Assembly (NCBI GenBank): GCA_016795035.1
Contig: JAEUIT010000015.1
Span: forward strand, 49,455 to 113,454
Direction of reading: 5' to 3'
Source of the DNA: Phycisphaerae bacterium
Lineage (GTDB): Bacteria; Planctomycetota; Phycisphaerae; Phycisphaerales; SM1A02
DNA: 64,000 nt
Position 1 is the first letter of the stretch, and each line of letters begins with the position of its first letter. Shown here in pieces: positions 54,171 to 63,056 of the stretch. Under the pieces are notes generated by a model. That model had not been told where the DNA came from. It saw nothing but the letters and a program-made list of their open reading frames with translations, and made no database searches. The translations under genes were made by a program, and so were the position numbers.

Positions 54171-54285
54171 AGGAGAGGGGAGTCAGGATTCAGGATGGAG
54201 GAGTCAGTGGACGAGAGGAGTTACGTCAGGTGTGGAGGCATACGCCACTCACTCCTGACTCCTGACTCCCGACTCCCTAAGCATT
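54171..54285. repeat. Heptamer-armed intergenic element, copy 5
   Basis: Short copy. Minus-strand GGGAGTCAGGAGTCAGGAGT gives the end of the pdhA frame, then GAGTGG, a 35-base core, CCACTGACTCCTCC and CTGAATCCTGACTCC. The pyrimidine tract CCCCTCTCCT abuts the pdhB ATG. Confidence 0.86.
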
Positions 54286-55370
54286 TCCGGCAGGCTCGTC
54301 CCCGTATACGGGCCCCACTTCTCGACGTAGACGTCGTGGTAGAGCTCTTCGAGGCCGGGCGCGGGGCTCGCATCGGCCCACGCGACCGCGTCGCGCACGT
54401 CGACCTTCACGCGATCGACGATCGTCTCGATCTCGGCCGCGGTCGCGACCTTGCGGTCCTTGATGAACTTCTGGAGCTTGCCGATCGGATCCTCGGCCTC
54501 GTACTGCTCCTCTTCCTCGCGCCCGCGGTACTTGCGGGGGTCGGACATCGAGTGGCCCTTGTAGCGATAGGTCCGCATGTCGACGAACGCCGGTCGGCTC
54601 GTCGCGCGCACGCGGTCGCAGAGGTCCTTCATCGAGGCGTAGACGTTGAGGACGTCCATGCCGTCGACCTCGATGCCCTCCATGCCGTAGCCCATCGCCT
54701 TGGTGATGATCTTGTGGGCCATCGTGGTGCCGCGCTCGATCGCGGTGCCCATCGAGTAGCCGTTATTTTCGACGACGAAGATCACCGGCAAGTCGAGGAG
54801 ACCGGCGAGGTTCTTCGCTTCGTGAAGCGCGCCTTGGTTGAGCGCGCCGTCGCCGAGGAAGCACATCGTGACCCGGTCGGACTTGCCGCCCTTGATCACC
54901 TCGTCCTCGTATTTCGTGGCGAACGCGAGGCCGGCGCCGAGCGGGCACTGCGCCCCGACGATGCCGTGGCCCCCGTAGAGGTTGTTCGCCTTGTCGAACA
55001 TGTGCATCGAGCCGCCCTTGCCCTTTGCACATCCGCCGATCCGCCCGAACATCTCGGCCATGCAATGTTTCGGGTGCATGCCTCGGGCGAGGGCGTGGCC
55101 GTGGTCGCGGTACGCCGTGACGATCGGGTCGCGATGCTCAAGGGCCGCGACGCAGCCGACGGCGACCGCCTCCTGTCCGATGTAGACGTGGCAGAAGCCG
55201 CCGATCTTCTTGTCCTGGTACGCCTGCATGCAGCGCACCTCGAACTCGCGGATCAGGGCCATGTCGTAGAACCATTTGAGGAGGGTGGTTCCGGGGATCT
55301 CGGTCCGGGTGACGCTCGCCGATTTGACGAGATGACTGGCGAGATTCGACGCAAGCGTGGCGTTGGGCAT
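54249..55370 (-). CDS. pdhA: Pyruvate dehydrogenase E1 component, alpha subunit
   Basis: A 373-residue thiamine-diphosphate enzyme. The ThDP/Mg motif GDGALNQGALHEAKNLAGLL ... VENNGYSMGT and the phosphorylation-loop region RYKGHSMSDPRKYRGREEEE are present, together with YRDHGHALARGMHPKHCMAE and GGHGIVGAQCPLGAGLAFA. The ATG at 55370 is preferred over an upstream ATG 36 codons earlier. The last nine residues, ESGVRSQE with the preceding Arg, and the stop codon are encoded by a heptamer repeat, a tail not expected in the family. Confidence 0.95.
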   Translation of the reverse strand: MPNATLASNLASHLVKSASVTRTEIPGTTLLKWFYDMALIREFEVRCMQAYQDKKIGGFCHVYIGQEAVAVGCVAALEHRDPIVTAYRDHGHALARGMHPKHCMAEMFGRIGGCAKGKGGSMHMFDKANNLYGGHGIVGAQCPLGAGLAFATKYEDEVIKGGKSDRVTMCFLGDGALNQGALHEAKNLAGLLDLPVIFVVENNGYSMGTAIERGTTMAHKIITKAMGYGMEGIEVDGMDVLNVYASMKDLCDRVRATSRPAFVDMRTYRYKGHSMSDPRKYRGREEEEQYEAEDPIGKLQKFIKDRKVATAAEIETIVDRVKVDVRDAVAWADASPAPGLEELYHDVYVEKWGPYTGTSLPEMLRESGVRSQE

Positions 55371-55616
55371 CAGATTCGGTTCGGGCGGGGCGAGGCGCGA
55401 CGCGCAGCCCGGAGGGGCTGTCGCGCGCGAAACATGCGTTATAGAGGACAACCGGGGGCAAAGGCAACCGTCGAACACCTACCCACCGCCCCGCCGCGTC
55501 CGCGTCAGGCCAACTCCGCGCCCGACCGTACAATCGCCGCCTCAGACTCGCCAAGGGACGGTTTCCTCCGGTCCTTGGTCGCACCTCTTCGCCCGACACC
55601 CGCGGAAACGGCCCTC

Positions 55617-57095
55617 GTGACGGCCCCTCCGACGATTTGCGGTCCGGGCGCGACGGTCAGCGATGGCGAGCTCGACCCAGGCTGGCGCATGCGACGAGAC
55701 CGATTCCTGCGACGCACGGACGAGCGCGGCGACCTCACGGCTTCCATCGCCGAGTCGCGGGCTGCCCGCATTTCTGCGGGAACGTTCGCGATCGCAGGTC
55801 TCGCCCTTGTCAGCGGCTTCGTCCAAGGCGGGCTCGCGCTCGCGCTCGAACCGACGGCATCGAAGCTCTCCTTCGGCATCGCGAGCTCGCTCACGATCGC
55901 GCTCGCGCTCGTGACCGCAGGCCTCGCGCTCCGCGCGAAGGCGACGGCGGTCGGCCGCGAGCGCGCGAGCGAACGGCTTCTCCTTCTCGTACTCCTGATC
56001 GGCCTCGCGGCGGTCTCGGTCGCGCAAGCGCTCAATCCCGACAAGTGCAACTACGTCGCGGGCTGGCTCCTCTTCGCGGCGTCGATCTCGGCGGTCGCGG
56101 CGCTCGTCATGCCGTGGACCTCGGTGCAAGCGGGCACGGCGTCGTTGCCCGCCTTTGCCGTCTGGCTCGTCGCCCTCTTCACGATTCCGAACGCCGGACA
56201 AGACTCGGTCGCGCGCATGGCGATCGGCCTGATCGGCCTCTTCGCGGCGGCGCTCCCGATCGGTCTTGGCTTTCTCACCGAACGGCGCTTCGAGGAGGAA
56301 GAGGAACGCGCCGCCCTCTCGCGCGAAGTCTCGCATAGCCGCGACGAACTCGGCCGCGCCCGCATCGTGCACGAAGCGATGTTCCGCGAGCCGCTGTGCG
56401 AAGGCCCGGTCGAGGTGCAATACAAGTACTTCCCGCTGCGCGAGATCGGCGGCGACTTCGTGCACATCGTCCGTTCGCCGTGCGGCTCGCGGGTCACGAC
56501 GACCGTCATCGACGTCTCGGGCCACGGCCTCGCGGCGGCGCTCACGGTGAATCGGCTCTTCGGCGAACTCGAGCGCGTCGTCGCCGAAGCGAAGGGCGAG
56601 ATCACGCCCGCGTACGTGATGACGCAGCTCAATCGCTACATCTACCTCACGATGACCGCGCACTCGATGTTCGCGACCGCCGCGTGCGTGCAGGTCGACA
56701 CCGACGCGCGGCAAGTGCGTTGGGTCGTCGCGGGACATCCGCCGCCCATCGTGCGGCTCAGGAACGGAAAGACCGAACGCCTCGACTGCACGACGCTCGT
56801 CTTAGGTGCGTCGCCGCCCGAACTCTTCGATCCCGAGGAGTGCTCGCGCACGCTGAACGTCGGCGAGACGGTGATCATCTACACCGACGGCGCGTTCGAG
56901 GCGCGGAGCCCCGCAGGCGAGCGCTTCGGCCTCAAGCGGCTCGAGGAGTCGGTCGCCTTCGATCCCCCGCCGCGCGACTTCCCGACCTTCCTCGCGAATC
57001 TCGTCGCCCGCCACCATGAAGGCAATCCGGACGACGACTTGCTCGTCGCCCAGATCACGTTCAAGGGCGGCTCGCGCTCGGTCGCGGTCGAGTGA
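55617..57095 (+). CDS. SpoIIE/RsbU-type PP2C protein phosphatase with membrane domain
   Basis: A 492-residue protein from a GTG at 55617 (start moderately certain). After an Arg-rich N-terminus come six or more transmembrane helices, then a short coiled-coil linker (RFEEEEERAALSREVSHSRD). The PPM catalytic domain follows: KYFPLREIGGDFVHIVRS (metal Asp), VIDVSGHGLAAALTVNRLFG, TAACVQVDTDARQVRWVVAG, GASPPELF, EFVIIYTDG-type VIIYTDGAFEARSPAGERFG, and GNPDDDLLVAQITF with the terminal metal Asp. Such enzymes dephosphorylate anti-anti-sigma or similar partner proteins in stress switches. No anti-sigma or STAS gene is adjacent. The longer open frame extending left is antisense to pdhA and pdhB. Confidence 0.9.
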   Translation: MTAPPTICGPGATVSDGELDPGWRMRRDRFLRRTDERGDLTASIAESRAARISAGTFAIAGLALVSGFVQGGLALALEPTASKLSFGIASSLTIALALVTAGLALRAKATAVGRERASERLLLLVLLIGLAAVSVAQALNPDKCNYVAGWLLFAASISAVAALVMPWTSVQAGTASLPAFAVWLVALFTIPNAGQDSVARMAIGLIGLFAAALPIGLGFLTERRFEEEEERAALSREVSHSRDELGRARIVHEAMFREPLCEGPVEVQYKYFPLREIGGDFVHIVRSPCGSRVTTTVIDVSGHGLAAALTVNRLFGELERVVAEAKGEITPAYVMTQLNRYIYLTMTAHSMFATAACVQVDTDARQVRWVVAGHPPPIVRLRNGKTERLDCTTLVLGASPPELFDPEECSRTLNVGETVIIYTDGAFEARSPAGERFGLKRLEESVAFDPPPRDFPTFLANLVARHHEGNPDDDLLVAQITFKGGSRSVAVE

Positions 57096-57128
57096 CGGCG
57101 AGAAGAGAGTAGAGAGGGGAAAGAAAAC

Positions 57129-57154
57129 GACGCGCGCCCCAAAGGGCGCGCGTC
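57129..57154. terminator. Bidirectional terminator between convergent genes
   Basis: A perfect 11-base stem GACGCGCGCCC / GGGCGCGCGTC. On the minus strand it is followed by GTTTTCTTT, which would end transcription of the S41 protease gene. On the plus strand it is followed by GTGTCGTT, which is weaker and would serve the SpoIIE-type gene. Confidence 0.87.
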
Positions 57155-57179
57155 GTGTCGTTGGTGCAACGTGGAGTTC

Positions 57180-59543
57180 TCAGCGGGCCGGCGTCGGAGC
57201 GGCGGCGAGCGCTTCGCGTTCGAGATCCTTGAGGACGCGAGCCTGGAGGATCAGGAGCGCCGTCTCAAGCTGCGGGTCGAGGTTCTTCGCGAGGAGATCG
57301 CGCGGATCGGGACGCGGCTTGCGGTCGGCCTCGTCCTTCCACTCCTCGATGATGTCGGCCTGCTGGCGCAGTTCGACCGACTTCTCGATCTGCTGCGGCG
57401 CCATCTTCACGACGATGTCGGGATTGACGCCCCAGTCGGTCGCGCCGGCCTTCTTGTGGACGTAGCGGCCGTGCTTCTCGCCGGGGAGCGGCGGGAGGAC
57501 GTAGTACTGCGTGGTGAGCTTGATCGCCGCCGCGACGTTGCGGTCGCTGACGTCGTGCACGGTCTGCACGCTGCCCTTGCCGAACGAGCGCTCGCCGAGG
57601 ATGACCGCGGCGTCGTGCGCCTGGAGGGCGCCCGAGACGATCTCGCTCGCGCTGGCCGAGCCTTGGTTGACGAGGACGACGAGCGGAAGGTCCCTGAGGT
57701 CGGCCTTGTTCGGCTGCGCCTCGAGCGACCAGACGCGCTGGCCGGTCTTATTCTCGCCGCTGACGACTTCGCCGGTCGGCACGAAGGCGTTGGTGAAGTC
57801 GACGGCCGACTTGAGGAGGCCGCCCGGATTGTGGCGGAGGTCGAGGATGAGGCCGTTGAGCGGTCGCTCGGCGCGCATCGCGTCGACCGCGGCGCGGAAG
57901 TCGTCGAACGAGTCCTCGTTGAACGAGGTCAGGCGGATGTAGCCGATGCCGCCGGCTTTATCGATCCACCAATCCCATTCGGGCGCGCCATTCTGGTCGA
58001 GGCCCTTCTTCCACCAGCCGTTGACGGAACGGATCTTGATCGTGTCGCGCACGAGCGAGACGTCGAACGGCAATTCCTTGCCGGTGCGGCGCACGCTCAG
58101 CGTGACCGGCTGTCCAGGCGGGCCTGTGATCTCGTCGACCGCCTTGTTGAGGCTCCACCCCGTGGTCGGCATGCCGTTCACGCCGACGATGCGGTCTTCC
58201 GCCTTGATGCCGCCGCGGGCCGCGGGCGACCCTTCGAGCGGATTCACGACGAGGATGTCGCGCTTGTCGTCGTGGCGGATGAGGATGCCGACGCCGACGA
58301 AGTCGCCGTTCACCTGCTGCTCGAAGCGACGGAGCCGCTCCGGCCAGATGATCTCCGAGTACTGATCCTCGAACTTGCCCGCGAGCTCGTCGAGCGCGCC
58401 GTCGCCGAACTCGTGCAAGAGGACGGCATCGGGCAGATCGATCGAGGCCTTGTTCGCCTCGAGGACGTCACGCAGGATCTCGCCGGAGTCCGACGAGCCG
58501 AGCCGTTCGGCGGGCGTCGCGGCCACGCGGCTGCGGGCCTCGTCGACGGCGGCGATGAAGCCCTTGATCTTGGCGTCGTCGGCGAGGCCGGGGAACGTCT
58601 CTTCGAGCGCGTCGGTCGTCGCGAAGATCGCGAGCGCGTCGAGGCCGCCCTGGAGAAGCGGCTTCCAGCCGCGCGAGCTGATGTGCTCGTTCGCCGCGGT
58701 CTTGAGCGCGGCCTTCAGCATCGCGATGTTGATGCCCCGGACGCCGTCCTTCCAGTCCTCGGCGAAGGCCGGATTCCACTCGGGGAGCTTCTCCTTCGAC
58801 TCGAGGCGCTCGAGGGCTGCAACGCGGAGTTCGTGCAGCTTCTTCGGTGCGTACTGGGCCATGAGGCCGATGCGGCGATTCACCTTCTCGAGCGAGTCGG
58901 CGTAGCGCTTGAAGGTGTCGCGATCACCCGAATCCTCGTAGAGCGTGCGCAGGCGGAAGAGGACTTCCTGCGAGAGAAGCCAATCGCCCTCGGCCTGCGC
59001 CCGCGTGTCGGCTTCGATGCCGAGCGCGATCGCGGCCTGGACGTCGGGGTTCGAGAGCGCGTCGCGGTAGTTGTCGGAGAGAGTCTGCAGCTTGACGGCG
59101 CCGGTGAGCGCCTTCGACGCGTTCTTCGCGGCGATCGCTTCGGTCAACTCCTTGGTCGCGGCCTCGACTTCCTTCGTGCGGTCGCCGGCCGACTCGTTGG
59201 CGTGCGCGGCGCGATCGGCGACGAGCGCCCGAAGGCGCGCGACTTCGCCATTCGCATGGCCGTCGGGGATCGTCTTCAGGGCCTCTTCGACGGCCTTCAT
59301 GTCACCGCGCTTCGCGGCGCTCCAGACCGAGTCGGACCACTTGTCGATCGAGGCGCTGCCGCCCGTGCGGGCGATCGTGCCGGCCGGGCTCGACTGCGCC
59401 TGCGCCGTCGTCGGCGACGAGGACGGCCAAGCGCCGCCCCAACTCACCGCCACGAAGGCGATGACCCCGACCGGAATGCTCAAGCTGAGTGCTCGGCGGA
59501 CGAGACGCTTGTCGATCCTGTGTGCCATGGGCTTCTGTGCCAT
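57180..59543 (-). CDS. S41-family C-terminal processing protease (CtpA/Tsp-like)
   Basis: A 787-residue protein. The ATG at 59543 gives the signal anchor ALSLSIPVGVIAFVAVSWGG. A long helical N-terminal domain is followed by a PDZ domain (FVGVGILIRHDDKRDILVVN, GGIKAEDRIVGVNG) and the protease domain: GGIGYIRLTSFNEDSFDDF, LILDLRHNPGGLLKSAVDF, the catalytic Ser in VNQGSASASEIVSGALQ and the catalytic Lys in LGERSFGKGSVQTV. It trims C-termini of periplasmic or outer-membrane proteins. The N-terminal region is longer than in E. coli Tsp and carries no recognised domain. It is convergent with the phosphatase gene. Confidence 0.92.
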   Translation of the reverse strand: MAQKPMAHRIDKRLVRRALSLSIPVGVIAFVAVSWGGAWPSSSPTTAQAQSSPAGTIARTGGSASIDKWSDSVWSAAKRGDMKAVEEALKTIPDGHANGEVARLRALVADRAAHANESAGDRTKEVEAATKELTEAIAAKNASKALTGAVKLQTLSDNYRDALSNPDVQAAIALGIEADTRAQAEGDWLLSQEVLFRLRTLYEDSGDRDTFKRYADSLEKVNRRIGLMAQYAPKKLHELRVAALERLESKEKLPEWNPAFAEDWKDGVRGINIAMLKAALKTAANEHISSRGWKPLLQGGLDALAIFATTDALEETFPGLADDAKIKGFIAAVDEARSRVAATPAERLGSSDSGEILRDVLEANKASIDLPDAVLLHEFGDGALDELAGKFEDQYSEIIWPERLRRFEQQVNGDFVGVGILIRHDDKRDILVVNPLEGSPAARGGIKAEDRIVGVNGMPTTGWSLNKAVDEITGPPGQPVTLSVRRTGKELPFDVSLVRDTIKIRSVNGWWKKGLDQNGAPEWDWWIDKAGGIGYIRLTSFNEDSFDDFRAAVDAMRAERPLNGLILDLRHNPGGLLKSAVDFTNAFVPTGEVVSGENKTGQRVWSLEAQPNKADLRDLPLVVLVNQGSASASEIVSGALQAHDAAVILGERSFGKGSVQTVHDVSDRNVAAAIKLTTQYYVLPPLPGEKHGRYVHKKAGATDWGVNPDIVVKMAPQQIEKSVELRQQADIIEEWKDEADRKPRPDPRDLLAKNLDPQLETALLILQARVLKDLEREALAAAPTPAR

Positions 59544-59969
59544 TTGGTTCCCTGACTCGATCCCTTCGGGATCCATACGTGACGTAGCCGGGTGGAGGCC
59601 TGTCCGAAAAAGAGGAGTCCTCGCCGCGACCGGCACGGACCGATCCGGGTCGGATCGGCGAAACTCCTCAGGTAGTTGAGATTGATTGGCGGAAGTGTGA
59701 CCCGAAGTGTGACCCGCGGTGCCCGGAGTCACCGGGCGATGCCGTAGAACCTATAGGCGGCTCCCGCATTGCGGGATCGCGCCTTTCGGTGTGCCGCGGC
59801 GCATCACCAGCGATGCGTCGCGCCGCACGCACGACGAGGACGGGCCCACGGGCGGAGGTCTTATACTCGGCCCCCGCGAACCCGTTTCTCGACCTCGGCA
59901 CGTTTCGCGGATTTGCCACCGCGTGCCTCTGACGAGCGCCTGCGGCCGGGAATGGGAGACCTTCGACGC
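59544..59969. other. Divergent spacer with small direct repeats
   Basis: 426 bases without a supported gene. GAAGTGTGACCC occurs twice in tandem (59691-59715), followed by GGTGCCCGGAGTCACCGGGC and the small palindrome CCCGCATTGCGGG. A cluster of this kind between divergent genes may be an operator. No protein candidate is near. Confidence 0.45.
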
Positions 59970-60929
59970 ATGACGACGGCGGATACCCCAGCGTCCCCCC
60001 GCTCGCCTTCACCGACCGTCGTCTGTCGACGTTGCGGCTACGACCTTCGAGGCCTGCCCGAGCACGGACGGTGTCCGGAGTGCGGCCTCTCGATACGCCT
60101 GAGCGCCGCCGCCGCGAAACCGGTGAGCGCGAGCGATTACCAGCGCACCTTCGAGCGCTGGGAGTGGGTGCACAACGGATGCTGGTACCTCGGGCAGGCG
60201 GCGTGGCTCCCGGTCCCCTTCCTTCTGGGAGCGTCGTTCGTCGGCTGCGCCACGCTGATCGCGGGCATCCTGGTCGCGGCGCACGGCATCGCGCACTTCC
60301 TCGGCATTCGCGATCTCGTCCGTGGCGAGGAAGGACTCCGCTTCGAAGAGGGCGACCCGATCGGTTCCCTCGATGTCGCCCGCCGCGCCTCGATCGTGCA
60401 CCTCGTCGTCAGCGCCGTGTCGGTCCTGGGCGTCGCGGGAAGCTGCGTCGCGAACGTCATCCCCGGCCCCGAGCACCTGATCCTTCCGGCGATCGCCGTT
60501 CTCTCCGGCCTGATCGCGATCGCCGCGGCGCGCCGCGCCGGGATCGCGTTCGCCGACGCCGTCGGCATCCGCGAGGAGCTGTTCCTCGAGCGGATCGGCA
60601 CGGTCGTCACCGGCGCGGCCGTCGCGCTCTGGGCGATCGCGCTCCTCGTCCTCATCCTTTCGGCCGCGTCCGACGCCCTCGCCTTCATCCTCCTCGTGTT
60701 CGGGCCGATCGCGGCGCTCGTCTCGATCGCAGCGTTCCTCTTTCACCGCGATCTCTTCCTTCGGCTCGCGGTCGCGGTGCCGCAGCTCGAGGAGTTCAAC
60801 GACGCCGCCGCCCGCGCCGCCCGCAAGGGGTCGCAGGCGCTGCCTCGCGCGGCCCGGCCCACGACGCCGGAGCCCGACCTTCCGCCGATCGCGCTTGCCG
60901 ATGAAGAACCGCCGTCGCCGCGGCGCTAG
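59970..60929 (+). CDS. Membrane protein with N-terminal zinc ribbon
   Basis: A 319-residue protein from the ATG at 59970 (GGGAGACC upstream; another in-frame ATG lies six codons earlier). CRRCGYDLRGLPEHGRCPEC is the zinc ribbon, ahead of a short acidic linker and six or seven helices such as VHLVVSAVSVLGVAGSC and LWAIALLVLILSAASDALAF. The C-terminal tail is Pro-rich. It shares the architecture of the gene at 32.85-34.99 kb, although no sequence-level homology was tested. The function is unknown. Confidence 0.8.
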   Translation: MTTADTPASPRSPSPTVVCRRCGYDLRGLPEHGRCPECGLSIRLSAAAAKPVSASDYQRTFERWEWVHNGCWYLGQAAWLPVPFLLGASFVGCATLIAGILVAAHGIAHFLGIRDLVRGEEGLRFEEGDPIGSLDVARRASIVHLVVSAVSVLGVAGSCVANVIPGPEHLILPAIAVLSGLIAIAAARRAGIAFADAVGIREELFLERIGTVVTGAAVALWAIALLVLILSAASDALAFILLVFGPIAALVSIAAFLFHRDLFLRLAVAVPQLEEFNDAAARAARKGSQALPRAARPTTPEPDLPPIALADEEPPSPRR

Positions 60930-60964
60930 CCGGCCCCGTCCGGGGCCTCACTCGCTCGGGCGGG

Positions 60965-60995
60965 GCGTAGCGGCCGAGTGCATCGGCCGCTACGC
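60965..60995. terminator. Strong hairpin between convergent genes
   Basis: A perfect 13-base stem GCGTAGCGGCCGA / TCGGCCGCTACGC with loop GTGCA, located between two convergent stop codons. There is no T-tract. Confidence 0.65.
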
Positions 60996-61016
60996 CTGTC
61001 GCCACTCGTCGTCACG

Positions 61017-62462
61017 TCACTTCACTTCGTGCACGGGCGGGATCTTCCACGAGCCGTTGAGAATCGACGGATCGTTTTCCTTCGGCCAGTAGAGGCGAAG
61101 CATGAGGACGAACTTTCCGGCCGGCGCGGGCAGCCAGTTCGACTGCTTGTCCTTGCCCGGATCGGCGTGCTGGATGAGAAGGTCGACGGAGCCGTCGGGA
61201 TTCGGCGTCAGCTTGTTGCGGCTACTGAGCGTGTAGCGGTTGAGCGGGTTATCGACGAAGAAGTAGTTCGCGTCGTACATGGTCAGCGACCAGAAGCCGT
61301 TGACGGGCGGCAGCTGACCCTTCTCGAAGCGCATGACGTACGACTTCGATCCGTCGTAGACCTGTCCCTCGGCGTTGCGTTCCGAGGTCGGGTAGACGGC
61401 GTCCTGCGGGCGATTGGCGCCGAGGCCGATCGCGGTGATGAGCGCGCGATCGAGGTACTCCGTGCCGTAGATGCCGGTCTTCGTCGTGAAGATCCAGCCG
61501 TTCTCGTTCGTGCCCGCCTTCGGGAAGAACGCCATGATCTCGCCGAAGCCGGTCTTCGGCACGTCGCGAAGGCCGGCCGCCGCGGCGCCGAGCGCTTCGG
61601 GCTTGAAGGGCTGTCCCGGCACGATGCCGAGCTTCGCGAGTTTGGCCAACGCCGGCGCGTCGGCCGCCGCCGCGGGGTTGTCCTTCATGAGCTGGGCGAG
61701 GAGATTGAAGTACGCGGTGGCGTCGAGCGCGTTGACCTGATCGCGCACGGCGGTCTTCATGTCGGTCGACGCGTTCACCGCGCCGGCCGGCGGCGTGAAG
61801 GGCTTGCCGAACGAGCTCAGGGGAACGGCCGTGATCTTGTCCTGCAGCGCGTGCACCGCCGCGTAGTCGGCGGGCGAGCCGTCGCAGTAGATGCGGCCGA
61901 GGATCCAGACCATCGACGTCGGCGCCTTGTATTCGGTCACGCCCGCAGGAAGCGTTCCGCTCCAACCGGGGCCCGTGATCGCGTAGTTCGCGGCCTTGCC
62001 GCCGGTGGTGCGCTTGCCCGGCACCTGGAAGACGTTCGTCCAGCCGTCGAGCATCGGGAAGAGGAAGTAGCGGTCGCCGAAGTCGGGCAGGCTGACGACC
62101 CACGGCTCCTTCGACACGTCGAGCCAGGTGGTCGTGTAGAGCGTGTCCGCATTCGGCGCGGTCACGTCGCGGAAGGCGGCGGTCGGGTACTCGCGCAGGC
62201 GCGCGAACTGGCCCATCGGCGCGCGGGTGCCTTCCGGCGCGGCGACGTTCGTCATCACGCGACGGGTGTACTCCATCGTGACGAGCGGGTAGCCATAGAT
62301 GTAGGCGAAGACGCCAAGGTCACGGACCTCGGCCTCGGTGAGTCCCGTCGCCGCCGCGGCGGGCGCCGGAGCTGCGGCGCGCGACTGGGCGAGCGACATG
62401 GGCGTGACGGCTGCAACGACGAGCGTTGCGAGGAGTGCAGACTTCAGCAATGGACGGTGCAT
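61017..62462 (-). CDS. DUF1254/DUF1214 secreted protein
   Basis: A 481-residue protein with a signal peptide (MHRPLLKSALLATLVVAAVT ... SLAQS). The DUF1254 half includes FAYIYGYPLVTMEYTRR, FRDVTAPNADTLYTTTWLDV, PWVVSLPDFGDRYFLFPMLD and WILGRIYCDGSPADYAAVHA. The DUF1214 half ends NGFWSLTMYDANYFFVDNPL, DLLIQHADPGKDKQSNWLPA and FVLMLRLYWPKE. The family is widespread, exported and of unknown function. The start is the inner ATG because it immediately opens the signal peptide. It is about 70 bases downstream of ruvC in the same direction and may share a transcript. Confidence 0.9.
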   Translation of the reverse strand: MHRPLLKSALLATLVVAAVTPMSLAQSRAAAPAPAAAATGLTEAEVRDLGVFAYIYGYPLVTMEYTRRVMTNVAAPEGTRAPMGQFARLREYPTAAFRDVTAPNADTLYTTTWLDVSKEPWVVSLPDFGDRYFLFPMLDGWTNVFQVPGKRTTGGKAANYAITGPGWSGTLPAGVTEYKAPTSMVWILGRIYCDGSPADYAAVHALQDKITAVPLSSFGKPFTPPAGAVNASTDMKTAVRDQVNALDATAYFNLLAQLMKDNPAAAADAPALAKLAKLGIVPGQPFKPEALGAAAAGLRDVPKTGFGEIMAFFPKAGTNENGWIFTTKTGIYGTEYLDRALITAIGLGANRPQDAVYPTSERNAEGQVYDGSKSYVMRFEKGQLPPVNGFWSLTMYDANYFFVDNPLNRYTLSSRNKLTPNPDGSVDLLIQHADPGKDKQSNWLPAPAGKFVLMLRLYWPKENDPSILNGSWKIPPVHEVK

Positions 62463-62546
62463 GGAGATTTCATACAAGTGCGGGCGCGCCGGCGAGACGA
62501 CCGCCGACCCGCTCGCGATGCGAAGGCGATAGCGTACCTCGCGCCG

Positions 62547-63056
62547 TCACGAACGGCGGGCGCCGGCAAGGGCGATGGCGATGGCGTCGGCGACGTCGGG
62601 CGGTTCGGGGGGCTTCGCCAATCCAAACTCAGCTGCAACGGCGACTTGCATCTGCCGCTTCGAGGCGTTTCCGTTGCCGGTCATCGCCTTCTTCACCGTT
62701 GCAGGCGGGAATTCGACGAAGGAAAGTCCGGCGCGCTGGCCGGCGAGGAGCACCACGCCCCGGGCGTGCGCCATCAGGATCGCGGTGCGCAGGTTCTTGT
62801 GATGCGTGAAGACGCTCTCGACCGCAAGGATGCTCGGGGCGAGATCCGTGATCGCGTCGGCGAGTTCGAGGTCGAGTTGGCGCAGGCGCGCCGACAGCGG
62901 CGTCCCCTGCTTCAGGCGGATCACCCCCGCTTCGACGAGCCGCGCCTGCAACCCGAACTCGTCGGTCTCGACGCACGCGTAGCCGGTGCGTTGCAGCCCC
63001 GGGTCGATGCCGAGGACGCGCCGCCTCGGCGCTGGCTCGCGGCCGCGCGGCGTCAC
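62547..63056 (-). CDS. ruvC: Holliday junction endonuclease RuvC
   Basis: A 169-residue RNase-H-fold resolvase. VLGIDPGLQRTGYACVE gives the first catalytic Asp, ILAVESVFTHHKNLRTAILM gives the Glu, and PPDVADAIAIALAG supplies the closing Asp pair. The start overlaps the stop of the ABC ATPase gene by four bases (ATGA). No ruvA or ruvB lies in the window. Confidence 0.95.
   Translation of the reverse strand: MTPRGREPAPRRRVLGIDPGLQRTGYACVETDEFGLQARLVEAGVIRLKQGTPLSARLRQLDLELADAITDLAPSILAVESVFTHHKNLRTAILMAHARGVVLLAGQRAGLSFVEFPPATVKKAMTGNGNASKRQMQVAVAAEFGLAKPPEPPDVADAIAIALAGARRS

Noticed and set aside
47503..54285. Heptamer repeats as CRISPR or insertion-sequence remnants
   Set aside because: Units are tandem 7-mers with inverted arms, without spacers, transposase or target duplications.
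53289..57095. A 1268-codon plus-strand open frame spanning pdhB, pdhA and the phosphatase
   Set aside because: Only the part from 55617 matches a protein family. The rest is antisense to pdhB/pdhA and is kept open by GC bias.
57171..59555. 794-codon plus-strand frame opposite the S41 protease
   Set aside because: The protease strand carries full catalytic and PDZ motifs; the other strand shows only biased composition.
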